Shown here in pieces: positions 1 through 6,786 of a stretch of DNA of 9,092 bases. Numbering within the stretch: position 1 is the first letter of the stretch; each line of letters opens with the position of its first letter. A program made the position numbers and the translations under genes. This DNA comes from Desulfobulbaceae bacterium (GTDB lineage Bacteria; Desulfobacterota; Desulfobulbia; Desulfobulbales; Desulfobulbaceae). The notes beneath the pieces were generated by a model. The model saw only the letters and a program-made list of their open reading frames with translations. It was not told the origin of the DNA and ran no database searches. The stretch lies in contig JALSNT010000471.1 in NCBI GenBank assembly GCA_026986885.1, positions 1 through 9,092 of the forward strand, written 5' to 3'.

Positions 1-118
1 TGAACAAAGGTAGTGGCTGCTGTCCTCTCGTCACACCGCTCTGCGGTGTGACGCAACCTGTGGCGCTCTGCGCCTGTTGTTCATAGGGTTCACCACACCA
101 TGGGCGTGATGAAACCGA
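1..118. repeat. Palindrome-rich direct repeat, copy A (short form)
   Basis: First of two adjacent copies of one repeat. It opens with a 16-base segment (1-16) that recurs exactly at 119-134. Its 93-base segment at 24-116 matches 211-303 at 88 of 93 positions. It contains three inverted repeats: 31-38 with 44-51 (8 bp, loop CTCTG), 62-66 with 70-74 (5 bp, loop TCT), and a long imperfect palindrome from 77 to 125 that runs into copy B (TTGTTCAT at 77-84, ATGAACAA at 118-125, centred on CCATGG). Both small hairpins contain the string CGCTCTGCG. Compared with copy B it lacks 69 bases between 16 and 24. The window begins exactly at a repeat-unit start, so the array may continue to the left. I do not recognise the family; it could be a REP/BIME-like or MITE-like element, or a structured RNA. 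Confidence 0.85.
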
Positions 119-303
119 TGAACAAAGGTAGTGGTGGCTGTTTGTCCGCTTTCGTTCCACTCAAGCAGACCTACAATGCTTCAAATTTCGAACCGCAGTG
201 TGCCCACTCTCCTCTCGTCACACCGCTCTGCGGTGTGACGCAATCTGTGGCGCTCTACGCCTGTTGTTCATACGGTTCACCACACCATGGGCGTGGTGGA
301 ACC
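119..303. repeat. Palindrome-rich direct repeat, copy B (long form)
   Basis: Second copy, 69 bases longer than copy A because of extra sequence within 135-210. Hairpins lie at 218-225 with 231-238 (8 bp, loop CTCTG), 249-252 with 258-261, and 274-286 with 291-303, where GGTTCACCAC faces GTGGTGGAACC across CCATGG. Two of the five differences from copy A (in the right arm of the last palindrome) improve its pairing, which hints that the fold matters. The copy ends sharply at 303. Where copy A goes on into ATGAACAAAGG, copy B goes straight into the remains of a 6-phosphogluconolactonase gene. Open frames across this stretch are by-products of the repeat and show no protein-like features. Confidence 0.85.
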
Positions 304-494
304 AGTGACCTTCTGCCAATCAATATCCAACTCAGATAGACGGTCAAACAGCGGTTTCGGGGTTGAGCCGCCAGAAACAACCAGGCTTGCCTGCCATTCT
401 TCTCGATTACCGGGGAAAGCACCAGGGCGATATCATGGACCAGCCCGGCAACCAGTTGCCGTCGATCACGCCAGTATCGTTGACGCATGGTCAT
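304..494 (-). pseudogene. pgl: 6-phosphogluconolactonase, N-terminal remnant (frameshifted, truncated)
   Basis: An intact enzyme would hydrolyse 6-phosphogluconolactone in the oxidative pentose phosphate pathway. The frame opening with ATG at 494 gives an N-terminus ending ...SPVIEKNG. Shifting by one base near 391-395 then reads QASLVVSGGSTPKPLF and on to DWQKVT. GGSTP is the family's phosphate-binding signature, and the DWxKV stretch normally precedes the DERWV motif. The simplest explanation is loss of one base from a glycine codon: 191 bases remain where 64 codons need 192. After the Thr codon at 304-306 the homology stops and repeat copy B begins, so about two thirds of a normal protein of 220-250 residues is missing. 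The start codon overlaps the AOR stop (ATGA), so it was probably translated from the same mRNA. Read without the frameshift it gives a meaningless 79-residue protein. An assembly error at the one-base shift is possible, but the truncation would remain. Confidence 0.75.
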
Positions 495-2245
495 ACGTCT
501 GTCCGGCCGGTCAGAGCAGTGATCCGTTTTCCATACTCTTTTTTCAGCCGGTCAAGATAACCGGCGTCTATCGGCCCCTTCCAGGTCTCTATTTTATAAA
601 AACGTTTGGGCAGGGTAATTGCTTCCGGCCTGAAACCGGAGGCAAAACGCAACCGCCAGCGCCGCCGGCGAATGTCATCGCCAAGAGTTGCCTGATTATC
701 AGCCAGATTCCCGTAGCCAGCCGCCCGCAAACAATCCGCCAGCACATCTTCGGTATATACCGACCGGGCAAACAGACAGGAAACCATGGAGGTGAGCAGA
801 CAACGGGATGCCTCATCGGCAAGGAGAAAATCAACCGCTGCCTGCACATCCTTATCCGCGTGTTTCTGGTCATAGGAATAGCCGCCGGTATCCAGATGGG
901 AATGACGGAATCCCAGGGACTGGGCGGTAAAAAAAACCTCACCGGTGGCATATCCGGCCATTTCCTGCCCCAGGACACAGGCAAAGTCAGTGCCGCCGTA
1001 ATGGTCGGCCGCTGCACGTGTTCCCTGACCAAGGAGCTGATAAAAGGGATTGGCAGCCGTGCCTAACAAACGGGCGGCATGGATAAAACAGGCAGTATCA
1101 CCAAACCGCAGGCGAAGGGTGGTCTCTTTTTCAGATATCAACCCCTTTTCCGTTGCCTCTGCGGCCCAGGCCAGGGCAACACCTGCGGACATGGAATCAA
1201 CTCCCACCTTTTCCATCACATCCAGGATGCGGAGGACATCAAAGGCATTGGTTATCCCCAACATGGAACCGGCGGCAAAGATCGGCTCATAGTCATAGGC
1301 AACCTGATGATAGAGGTAACGGTTGTCCTTTTCTTCAAACTTCTCGCGAATATAGCCGATGTGAATGCAGCCGACCGGACAGCCGGCACAGGCGCCGTTA
1401 CGCAACAGGGTCTCGTCGGCAAACCGCTTGCCGGTAATGCCCTTGATACCGGGATCGGCCGTCTGTTGAAGATTGCGCCAGGGCAGGGAAGAAATATCGT
1501 TTAAGCTCTGCAGGTTGGCCGGGGTGCCCAGGTTATGATATTTACGCAGCATATCGGTATCAGTCACCATGGCATGCACCCGGGCAGTGAGCCGTGGATA
1601 TTCCTTATCCGGAGGCAAGGAAAAGGTACCGTTGCCCTGGATGACGATTCCCTTGATATTTTTACTGCCCAGAACTGCTCCGCCGCCAAGGCGGCCGAAA
1701 TGGCGATAGGTGTCCGCATTGATGCAGGCAATGGCCAACCCTTTTTCACCGGCCGGGCCAATACGGAGCATGGAACGATGACCGGAGTTCTCTTTAAACA
1801 TGCGCCGCATTATTTTTCCGGCGGCCACCACATCAAGCCCTGCCATAAAGCCGGCGCTTTTCAACTGCAGATGATTGGCGCCGATATTGAGACAGGAAAG
1901 TTCAGCAGCCCTTCCCTGCAGCACCAATGCGTCATAGCCGGCAAACCTGAGAGCCAGCGCACAGCGCCCACCGGCATGGGACTCGGTATACTGATCGTTA
2001 CGGGGTGACTTAAAGCTGCTGACGGTCTTGCTCATCAGGGGAAAGAGTCCGGTCAACGGTCCTATGGCGAGAATAAAGGGTTGATCCGGATCATCCCAGG
2101 GACGAACGGGATCACCATATTTCTCAAAAAGCAGGGCGGCCAGACCGGAACCGCCGACAGCGTTTGCCCGGCCGTCGATATTTTCCACCCGTCCCCGGCC
2201 GGTGGCAAGATCCACAACCAGGATGCGGAATAATTCCGGATTCAC
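491..2245 (-). CDS. AOR-family tungsten/molybdenum oxidoreductase
   Basis: A 584-residue member of the aldehyde:ferredoxin oxidoreductase family. These enzymes carry a bis-pterin W or Mo cofactor and one [4Fe-4S] cluster and pass electrons from aldehydes (or other substrates) to ferredoxin; most are cytoplasmic. Cluster ligands are visible as CAGCPVGC (Cys286, Cys289, Cys293) with the distant fourth cysteine at about Cys490 (VSCLFAR), which is the family spacing. The N-terminal pterin-binding domain shows GGSGLAA, an SP-rich segment near residue 80, and GGRCALALRFAGYDA. The start is GTG at 2243-2245, overlapping the ferredoxin stop as GTGA, with GGAGGA just upstream as ribosome binding site. 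Length is normal (about 580-620). The pairing with a four-cluster ferredoxin resembles E. coli ydhY-ydhV and the AorA/AorB pair of aromatic-aldehyde oxidisers. The substrate cannot be read from sequence, and no FAD subunit is adjacent. Confidence 0.93.
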   Translation of the reverse strand: MNPELFRILVVDLATGRGRVENIDGRANAVGGSGLAALLFEKYGDPVRPWDDPDQPFILAIGPLTGLFPLMSKTVSSFKSPRNDQYTESHAGGRCALALRFAGYDALVLQGRAAELSCLNIGANHLQLKSAGFMAGLDVVAAGKIMRRMFKENSGHRSMLRIGPAGEKGLAIACINADTYRHFGRLGGGAVLGSKNIKGIVIQGNGTFSLPPDKEYPRLTARVHAMVTDTDMLRKYHNLGTPANLQSLNDISSLPWRNLQQTADPGIKGITGKRFADETLLRNGACAGCPVGCIHIGYIREKFEEKDNRYLYHQVAYDYEPIFAAGSMLGITNAFDVLRILDVMEKVGVDSMSAGVALAWAAEATEKGLISEKETTLRLRFGDTACFIHAARLLGTAANPFYQLLGQGTRAAADHYGGTDFACVLGQEMAGYATGEVFFTAQSLGFRHSHLDTGGYSYDQKHADKDVQAAVDFLLADEASRCLLTSMVSCLFARSVYTEDVLADCLRAAGYGNLADNQATLGDDIRRRRWRLRFASGFRPEAITLPKRFYKIETWKGPIDAGYLDRLKKEYGKRITALTGRTDV

Positions 2246-2667
2246 AGCTCTTCCTCCGTAATATGTTCATCCCCTTTCCGCATCTCCAGGCAGTCGTGCG
2301 GACAAAAATCAACACACAGCCCGCAATGGATACAGAGATAGATATTACCGTTTCGATCCCGGGCAATGGCATCCACCGGGCAAACGGAAATACAGGCCCC
2401 GCATTGTATGCAGAGTTTACGGCGCATTGTTACCCCGCCTCCGGCCCTTGGTTTAAGGCATTCGGTCGGGCAGATTGCCGCACATGGCGGCGGGTCACAG
2501 GCGAGGCAATGACGGGCGACAAAACCGGAAGACAGACCACCGGAACTCTGTATCCGTATTCCGGCCGTTTCCCAGGAAAACTGTTTATGCACCAGGCGGG
2601 CACAGGCCAGGGAACAGGAATGACAGCCGATACAGCGATCCATCCTGGGGGTTGTCAGTATCTTCAT
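2242..2667 (-). CDS. Four-cluster [4Fe-4S] ferredoxin, electron-transfer partner of the AOR
   Basis: A 141-residue polyferredoxin of the HycB/YdhY/AorA type, expected to carry electrons between the AOR active site and a soluble or membrane carrier. Four cysteine groups are seen: CIGCHSCSLAC (residues 12-22), CLACDPPPCAAICP (54-67), CIQCGACISVCP (86-97) and CIHCGLCVDFCP (112-123), enough for four [4Fe-4S] clusters, plus Cys70 and Cys126. There is no signal peptide and no Tat motif, so it is cytoplasmic. ATG at 2667 is preferred because AAGGAG lies 7 bases upstream. The ATG at 2673 would leave only one base of spacing. It is the first gene of the minus-strand operon and overlaps the AOR gene by GTGA, so the two are likely translated in equal amounts. 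I could not identify a convincing promoter for it in the 388-bp region upstream. Confidence 0.9.
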   Translation of the reverse strand: MKILTTPRMDRCIGCHSCSLACARLVHKQFSWETAGIRIQSSGGLSSGFVARHCLACDPPPCAAICPTECLKPRAGGGVTMRRKLCIQCGACISVCPVDAIARDRNGNIYLCIHCGLCVDFCPHDCLEMRKGDEHITEEEL

Positions 2668-2770
2668 GGACATGCTCCTTCTATCTGAAGGAAATAATTA
2701 AACCTTAACTGTCTTGTATTCTTCTTTATTTTTTAGAAAGAATTCTCCGTACTGTTGGCGCCATTAGCCC

Positions 2771-2799
2771 TTGACAGTATATTCCATTTTTTATATATT
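2771..2799 (+). promoter_or_regulatory. Strong sigma-70-type promoter for ilvBN
   Basis: A perfect -35 box TTGACA (2771-2776) is followed after a 17-base spacer by TATATT (2794-2799), five of six matches to the -10 consensus. Transcription should start near 2805-2807, leaving a leader of about 250 nt before ilvB. It is the best promoter match I noticed in the window and points toward ilvB. Confidence 0.75.
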
Positions 2800-2805
2800 C
2801 CGCCA

Positions 2806-3055
2806 TTACTTTTCATCATTTCCCGGGCAGATACATTTTCATCGTTAAACCTGCACCAATGATCTGCTCCATAAAAAGGGTCACGGAATAAAAGTATTCG
2901 GCTATTGTGCCGGATTCCGCCTCTGATTCAAGATGCGACCAGGAATACATAAGGGAAGAATGAATAACTCTCTTTTCCGGCCCCTTACATAGATTTATAT
3001 TTACCCAATTCGGCTGCCGGCAACGTCCGGGCCAACAACCTAAAAGGATAACCCG
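2806..3055 (+). other. Long 5' leader of ilvB, possible regulatory RNA
   Basis: About 250 transcribed but apparently non-coding bases between the predicted start site and the ilvB ATG. Possible structure: GTATTC (2894-2899) can pair with GAATAC (2943-2948), enclosing a small CGGC/GCCG hairpin (2899-2912). A GC-rich hairpin at 3012-3033 (GGC, two-base bulge, CCGG, loop CAACGT, CCGG, GCC) ends 10 bases before the ilvB ribosome binding site (AAGGA, 3044-3048). Two tiny open frames start at 2859 (10 codons) and 2933 (19 codons). Neither has the runs of Val, Leu or Ile codons expected of a classical ilv attenuator peptide, and neither has a good ribosome binding site. There is no terminator with a T-run, and I could not fit a T-box. 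The minus-strand frame through this region is not convincing as a gene. Confidence 0.4.
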
Positions 3056-4756
3056 ATGAGTAAAATAACAGGTTCGCAGGCCATTATAAAATGCCTGCAT
3101 GAAGAAGGTGTTGATACGATTTTCGGATTTCCGGGGGGCGCAGTTATTGATCTGTATGATGAACTGCTCGATTCCGATATCAAACACGTTCTTGTCCGCC
3201 ACGAGCAGGGCGCCGTCCATGCTGCCGACGGTTATGCGCGGGCGACCGGTAAAGTCGGCGTGGCGCTGCTTACATCCGGCCCGGGCGCCACCAACGGGGT
3301 AACAGCCATTGCCACTGCCTACATGGACTCCATACCCCTTGTGGTCTTTACCGGACAGGTCCCAAGGGCGTTGATCGGTAATGACGCTTTCCAGGAAGTT
3401 GATATCGTCGGCATCACACGACCATGCACCAAGCATAATTACCTTGTCAGTGATCCAAACGAATTGGTTTCAACAATTCGCGAGGCCTTTTATCTTGCCG
3501 CTTCGGGAAGACCGGGACCGGTGCTCATTGACCTGCCCAAGGATGTCGTTGCTTCAATGATGTCATTTCCTGAAAGAAAACCAATTAAAATGAAGACCTA
3601 CCAGCCAACCGTCGATCCCCATCCCGGTCAGGTTGAAAAGGCATGTAAAGCCTGTCTCAAAGCCAAACGTCCTGTCTTATATATTGGTGGCGGTGTCATT
3701 CTTTCCAATGCAAACAAAGAGCTGACGGAACTGGCCGAAAAATTGACGATGCCTGTTACCATGACCCTGATGGGTCTTGGCGGTTTTCCGGGAACCAATC
3801 CGCTCTCCCTGGGCATGCTCGGCATGCACGGAAGTTATGCTTCCAATATGGCCGTGGCCAAAAGTGACCTGCTTATCGCCGTCGGCGCACGTTTTGATGA
3901 CCGGGTAACCGGCAGACTGGATGCCTTTGCACCCCATGCCGAGATTATCCACATCGATATTGACCCAACCTCCATCAGCAAAAATGTTGACGTTGATATT
4001 CCCATTGTTGCCGACTGCAAACATGCCCTGCGGGCGATGAACAGCTGGTTTGACGACTCAAAGCAATTTTCCGCAGAGACGATCAGAAAAAAACATCAGC
4101 CCTGGCTGGAGCAGGTCAGGCAATGGGATGAAAAACATCCCCTGACCTATCGGGACGAAGGCGATATCATCAAACCGCAATATGTTATTGAAGTCCTCAA
4201 CAAGTTGACGAATGGGGATGCAATTATTACCACGGAAGTCGGCCAGAACCAGATGTGGGCTGCTCAGTTTTACAAATTCAATGAACCCAGACGACTGCTT
4301 ACCTCCGGCGGGTTGGGAACCATGGGCTATGGCCTGCCTGCCGCCATCGGCGCCAAGCTCGCATTTCCCGACAAAACGGTTATTGACGTTGCCGGCGACG
4401 GTTCCATCCAGATGAACATCCAGGAACTGGCCACTGCCCGCCAATACGGCGCTCCGGTTAAAGTTGCCATTCTTAACAATGGTTACCTGGGCATGGTTCG
4501 CCAATGGCAGGAACTGTTTTATAATAAACGATATTCAGCAACAGTTATGGAGATCACTCCGGACTTTGTCGAACTGGCCGGGGCCTATGGCGCCGTCGGC
4601 CTGAGAGCAACAACCAAAGACGAGGTTGAACCGGTTATCAAGGAAGCACTGGCAACCGATAAACTGGTTATCATGGATTTTGCCATCAGTCGGGAAGAAG
4701 GAGTGTTCCCCATGGTTCCCGCCGGCAAGGCGACAACCGAAATGCTGCTTGTCTGA
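3056..4756 (+). CDS. ilvB: Acetolactate synthase, catalytic (large) subunit
   Basis: 566 residues, normal length. It joins two pyruvates to acetolactate, or pyruvate and 2-ketobutyrate to acetohydroxybutyrate, using thiamine diphosphate, Mg and FAD. This is the first common step of Val/Leu/Ile synthesis, in the cytoplasm. Seen in order: N-terminal TPP domain with GFPGGAVIDLYDEL (residues 24-37) and the catalytic glutamate in RHEQGA (Glu50); LLTSGPGATN; a central domain with the FDDRVTG stretch; and the C-terminal TPP motif beginning GDGS (447-450) and ending NN (474-475), followed by GMVRQWQELFY, typical of true biosynthetic synthases. The ATG has AAGGA seven bases upstream. It is followed by ilvN 51 bases downstream and driven by the promoter at 2771-2799. 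ilvC, usual in such operons, is absent here. Confidence 0.97.
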   Translation: MSKITGSQAIIKCLHEEGVDTIFGFPGGAVIDLYDELLDSDIKHVLVRHEQGAVHAADGYARATGKVGVALLTSGPGATNGVTAIATAYMDSIPLVVFTGQVPRALIGNDAFQEVDIVGITRPCTKHNYLVSDPNELVSTIREAFYLAASGRPGPVLIDLPKDVVASMMSFPERKPIKMKTYQPTVDPHPGQVEKACKACLKAKRPVLYIGGGVILSNANKELTELAEKLTMPVTMTLMGLGGFPGTNPLSLGMLGMHGSYASNMAVAKSDLLIAVGARFDDRVTGRLDAFAPHAEIIHIDIDPTSISKNVDVDIPIVADCKHALRAMNSWFDDSKQFSAETIRKKHQPWLEQVRQWDEKHPLTYRDEGDIIKPQYVIEVLNKLTNGDAIITTEVGQNQMWAAQFYKFNEPRRLLTSGGLGTMGYGLPAAIGAKLAFPDKTVIDVAGDGSIQMNIQELATARQYGAPVKVAILNNGYLGMVRQWQELFYNKRYSATVMEITPDFVELAGAYGAVGLRATTKDEVEPVIKEALATDKLVIMDFAISREEGVFPMVPAGKATTEMLLV

Positions 4757-4807
4757 TTTTCTTCCGCAATATACCTGCTTTACGAATACTCGATACAGGA
4801 AAGATCA

Positions 4808-5290
4808 ATGAAACATACATTGTCCGTTTTACTGCAGAACAAACCGGGCGCTCTCTCCCGGGTGACCGGCCTGTTCAGCGGCCGAGGATTTAATATTGAG
4901 AGCCTTTGTGTGGCGGAGACTCTTGATTCCAAAGTCTCCTGCATGACTCTGGTCACACGTGGAGACGACGCCATTGTCGAACAAATTACCAAACAGCTCC
5001 ACAAACTGATCGATGTCATCAAGGTCACCGATATTACAGAGGGTGAATTTGTTGAACGCGAGATGGTACTCATCCGCGTTAAGGCCGAGGCCAGTACCAG
5101 GGCCGAGGTTTTGAGAATTATAGATATTTTCCGCGGCAAGGTCGTTGATGTCAGCCCGACCACATACACGGTTGAGATTACCGGTCCGGAATCAAAGATC
5201 AAGGCGGTGGTGGATATCCTGCGACCAATCGGCATCAAGGAAATCATACGCACGGGAACCATTGCCACGGCACGGGTGCCGAAGAGCTGA
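4808..5290 (+). CDS. ilvN: Acetolactate synthase, regulatory (small) subunit
   Basis: 160 residues, the usual size for the long-type small subunit (also named ilvH). It binds the IlvB subunit, stimulates it, and carries feedback inhibition by valine. The N-terminal ACT domain (about residues 3-77) shows LQNKPGALSRVTGLFS and GRGFNIESL. Asn11, Gly14 and Asn29 match positions tied to valine sensitivity in E. coli IlvH, so valine inhibition is predicted. The C-terminal small-subunit domain (about 83-157) shows VEREMVLIRV and IFRGKVVDVSP. The ATG has AGGA about seven bases upstream. The gene sits 51 bases after ilvB and ends 43 bases before an intrinsic terminator, so the pair forms a complete two-gene operon. 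Confidence 0.97.
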   Translation: MKHTLSVLLQNKPGALSRVTGLFSGRGFNIESLCVAETLDSKVSCMTLVTRGDDAIVEQITKQLHKLIDVIKVTDITEGEFVEREMVLIRVKAEASTRAEVLRIIDIFRGKVVDVSPTTYTVEITGPESKIKAVVDILRPIGIKEIIRTGTIATARVPKS

Positions 5291-5333
5291 CAGGGAAGCG
5301 AACTCAACAGCCTGACATGTTGAGAAAACCACC

Positions 5334-5368
5334 AAAGGCATGGCAAGACGCCGTGCCTTTTTTCTTTT
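5334..5368 (+). terminator. Intrinsic terminator of the ilvBN operon
   Basis: A 9-bp stem (5336-5344 with 5350-5358; AGGCATGGC against GCCGTGCCT, one T-G wobble) with loop AAGAC. It can be extended by two A-T pairs at the base, and a T-rich run TTTTTTCTTTT follows. A second, weaker hairpin lies just before it at 5303-5309 with 5318-5324 (CTCAACA/TGTTGAG, 8-base loop) and has no T-run. Confidence 0.85.
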
Positions 5369-5376
5369 CGCCTACA

Positions 5377-5406
5377 TTGAGCGTTTCAGGGTCACGACTG
5401 TATGTA
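5377..5406 (+). promoter_or_regulatory. Possible promoter for psd and downstream genes
   Basis: TTGAGC (5377-5382) and TATGTA (5401-5406) are separated by 18 bases. The match is only moderate. The position fits, since it lies just after the ilvBN terminator and 51 bases before the psd start. Some promoter is needed here if the terminator is efficient. Confidence 0.3.
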
Positions 5407-5457
5407 ACCCGAAAATCCCCTGCAATACCGGTTATTCCACATGCCCCCACACAGCAC

Positions 5458-6111
5458 ATGAAACAACAGCATATACCTCTTGCCCTGGAAGGTTATCCAT
5501 TTATCGCCCTTTCCGGATTCATCACCTTCATCCTGGCCCTAACCGGTCCGAATACACTTGCATTCATCGGGTTGGTCACAACCATTTTTGTCATTTATTT
5601 TTTTCGTGATCCAACAAGGGTCACTCCGGATGATCCAGGGGCCGTTATTTGCCCGGCTGACGGAAAAATAATTCTCATAAAGGAGATCGATGACAACTGT
5701 TTTCTCAAAGGAAAAGCATTAAAAATTTCTATTTTTATGAATGTCTTTAATGTGCATGTCAACCGCATCCCTGTTGCCGGTACGGTGGAAAGCATCACCT
5801 TTAAACCGGGAAAGTTTTATTCGGCAGACAAAGAGAAGGCGGAACTTCACAATGAATACTGTGCGGTCATCCTGGCTACGCCCGCCGGTATTCGCTATTG
5901 TGTTGTTCAGGTTGCAGGTCTTATTGCCAGGCGAATTATCTGTCGTGTTGAAAAAAATGACACCGTGACTGCCGGTCAGCGTTACGGGCTTATCCGTTTC
6001 GGTTCGCGTCTTGACCTCTATCTGCCGCCTGATACTCGGATAAATGTCCAGCTCCGCGACACTGTCAAGGCCGGTGAAACCATTCTGGCCCACCTCAAAG
6101 AAAACACATAA
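5458..6111 (+). CDS. psd: Phosphatidylserine decarboxylase, short (archaeal-type) form
   Basis: 217 residues from the chosen start, typical of the short Psd class. It decarboxylates phosphatidylserine to phosphatidylethanolamine at the inner membrane with a pyruvoyl group made by self-cleavage. The cleavage site is visible near the C-terminus as RFGSRLD: Gly182-Ser183 should split into a beta chain and a short alpha chain with pyruvoyl at Ser183. Also seen are an N-terminal EGYPFI, two predicted membrane helices (about residues 14-48), FFRDPTR, PADGKI, and NVFNVHVNR with the conserved histidine. ATG at 5458 is preferred because the frame upstream back to 5317 crosses the ilvN terminator and is unlike the family. 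No strong ribosome binding site precedes it. The usual partner pssA is not adjacent. A short hairpin (6113-6125) follows the stop. Confidence 0.93.
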   Translation: MKQQHIPLALEGYPFIALSGFITFILALTGPNTLAFIGLVTTIFVIYFFRDPTRVTPDDPGAVICPADGKIILIKEIDDNCFLKGKALKISIFMNVFNVHVNRIPVAGTVESITFKPGKFYSADKEKAELHNEYCAVILATPAGIRYCVVQVAGLIARRIICRVEKNDTVTAGQRYGLIRFGSRLDLYLPPDTRINVQLRDTVKAGETILAHLKENT

Positions 6112-6203
6112 ACCAGCATGGCTGGACCGGAATTTTAACGTCACAGCCATACATCACATACAGTTGTTGGCAATTTTCTGATAAAAGACATGACAAAAGT
6201 TCC

Positions 6204-6779
6204 ATGCGAATCACAGGTGGCACAGCCTGCGGGCATAAAATCAAGGGGCCACGCCCCGGATACGATTCTCTCCGACCGACCACTGATCGGGTTCGGGAAG
6301 CAGTTTTCAATATTCTCGCCGGTCAGGTTGTCGGCGCCCGGGTTCTTGATCTCTTTGCCGGAACCGGCTCCTACGGACTCGAAGCCTTAAGCCGACAGGC
6401 ACGATCAGTTGTCTTTATTGAGCGTGACCGAACAGCCCTTACGCTCCTTGCACAAAATCTGAAACAATGCTTCCCCGACGCTTCAGCCCGGGCCTTTCAA
6501 CTTGATCTTGCCCGAATCTCAAGCCTTAACTACCTGCACGACCATCTGCAGGACGATTGTTCGTTCGATCTCATTTTCCTTGACCCTCCCTATGAAAAAA
6601 AGCTGGCGGAAAACTTATTGAAAATGGTAGAATTCGCAGGATTTATTGCATGTAATGGTATCGTTATTGTTGAAGAGAAAAAGAATCAGCAACTGCCTGA
6701 AAAATTCAACCAGCTGCAACTTAAGGACAGGCGCCGTTATGGAGAAACCGGTATCTGGCTGTACACCTCCTCTGCCTGA
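6204..6779 (+). CDS. rsmD: 16S rRNA (guanine966-N2)-methyltransferase
   Basis: 191 residues, normal for RsmD, which methylates G966 of 16S rRNA in the assembled small subunit using SAM. Seen: the N-terminal signature MRITGGTACGHKIKGP followed by RPTTDRVREAVFNIL (24-38), SAM motif I DLFAGTGSYGLEALSR (49-64), IERDR at the motif II acidic residue, and the catalytic DPPY (127-130) typical of N2-guanine and N6-adenine methyltransferases. The family usually has FAGSGALGLEA; the TGSY variant is conservative. No good ribosome binding site is visible. coaD begins 7 bases after the stop, and the rsmD-coaD pair is common in bacteria, which supports both names. Confidence 0.95.
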   Translation: MRITGGTACGHKIKGPRPGYDSLRPTTDRVREAVFNILAGQVVGARVLDLFAGTGSYGLEALSRQARSVVFIERDRTALTLLAQNLKQCFPDASARAFQLDLARISSLNYLHDHLQDDCSFDLIFLDPPYEKKLAENLLKMVEFAGFIACNGIVIVEEKKNQQLPEKFNQLQLKDRRRYGETGIWLYTSSA

Positions 6780-6786
6780 ATAAACC

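Noticed and set aside
1..303. CRISPR array or integron attC sites
   Set aside because: There are only two units, 93-base near-identical segments separated by non-spacer-like sequence, and the palindromes lack the GTTRRRY/RYYYAAC attC core sites.
100..339. 79-residue plus-strand open frame across the repeats
   Set aside because: It lies almost wholly in the palindromic repeat and then runs antisense into the pgl remnant; its sequence follows from the repeat and shows no domain or ribosome binding site.
287..1066. 259-residue plus-strand open frame
   Set aside because: It is antisense to the AOR gene, whose cofactor-binding motifs and overlapping neighbours are unambiguous.
2859..2992. Leader peptides for ilv attenuation (frames at 2859 and 2933)
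   Set aside because: Both lack runs of Ile, Val or Leu codons and good ribosome binding sites, and no terminator/antiterminator pair with a T-run follows.
2816..3436. 206-residue minus-strand open frame reaching into ilvB
   Set aside because: It overlaps the strongly conserved N-terminus of ilvB on the opposite strand and shows no recognisable motif; the intergenic part is better explained as the ilvB leader.
5317..5457. 47-residue N-terminal extension of Psd
   Set aside because: The stretch crosses the ilvBN terminator, and the family's N-terminal EGYPFI segment begins just after ATG 5458.
6113..6125. Hairpin after psd as a terminator
   Set aside because: The stem is only 5 bp (CCAGC/GCTGG) and the few T residues start about eight bases later, so termination is doubtful.
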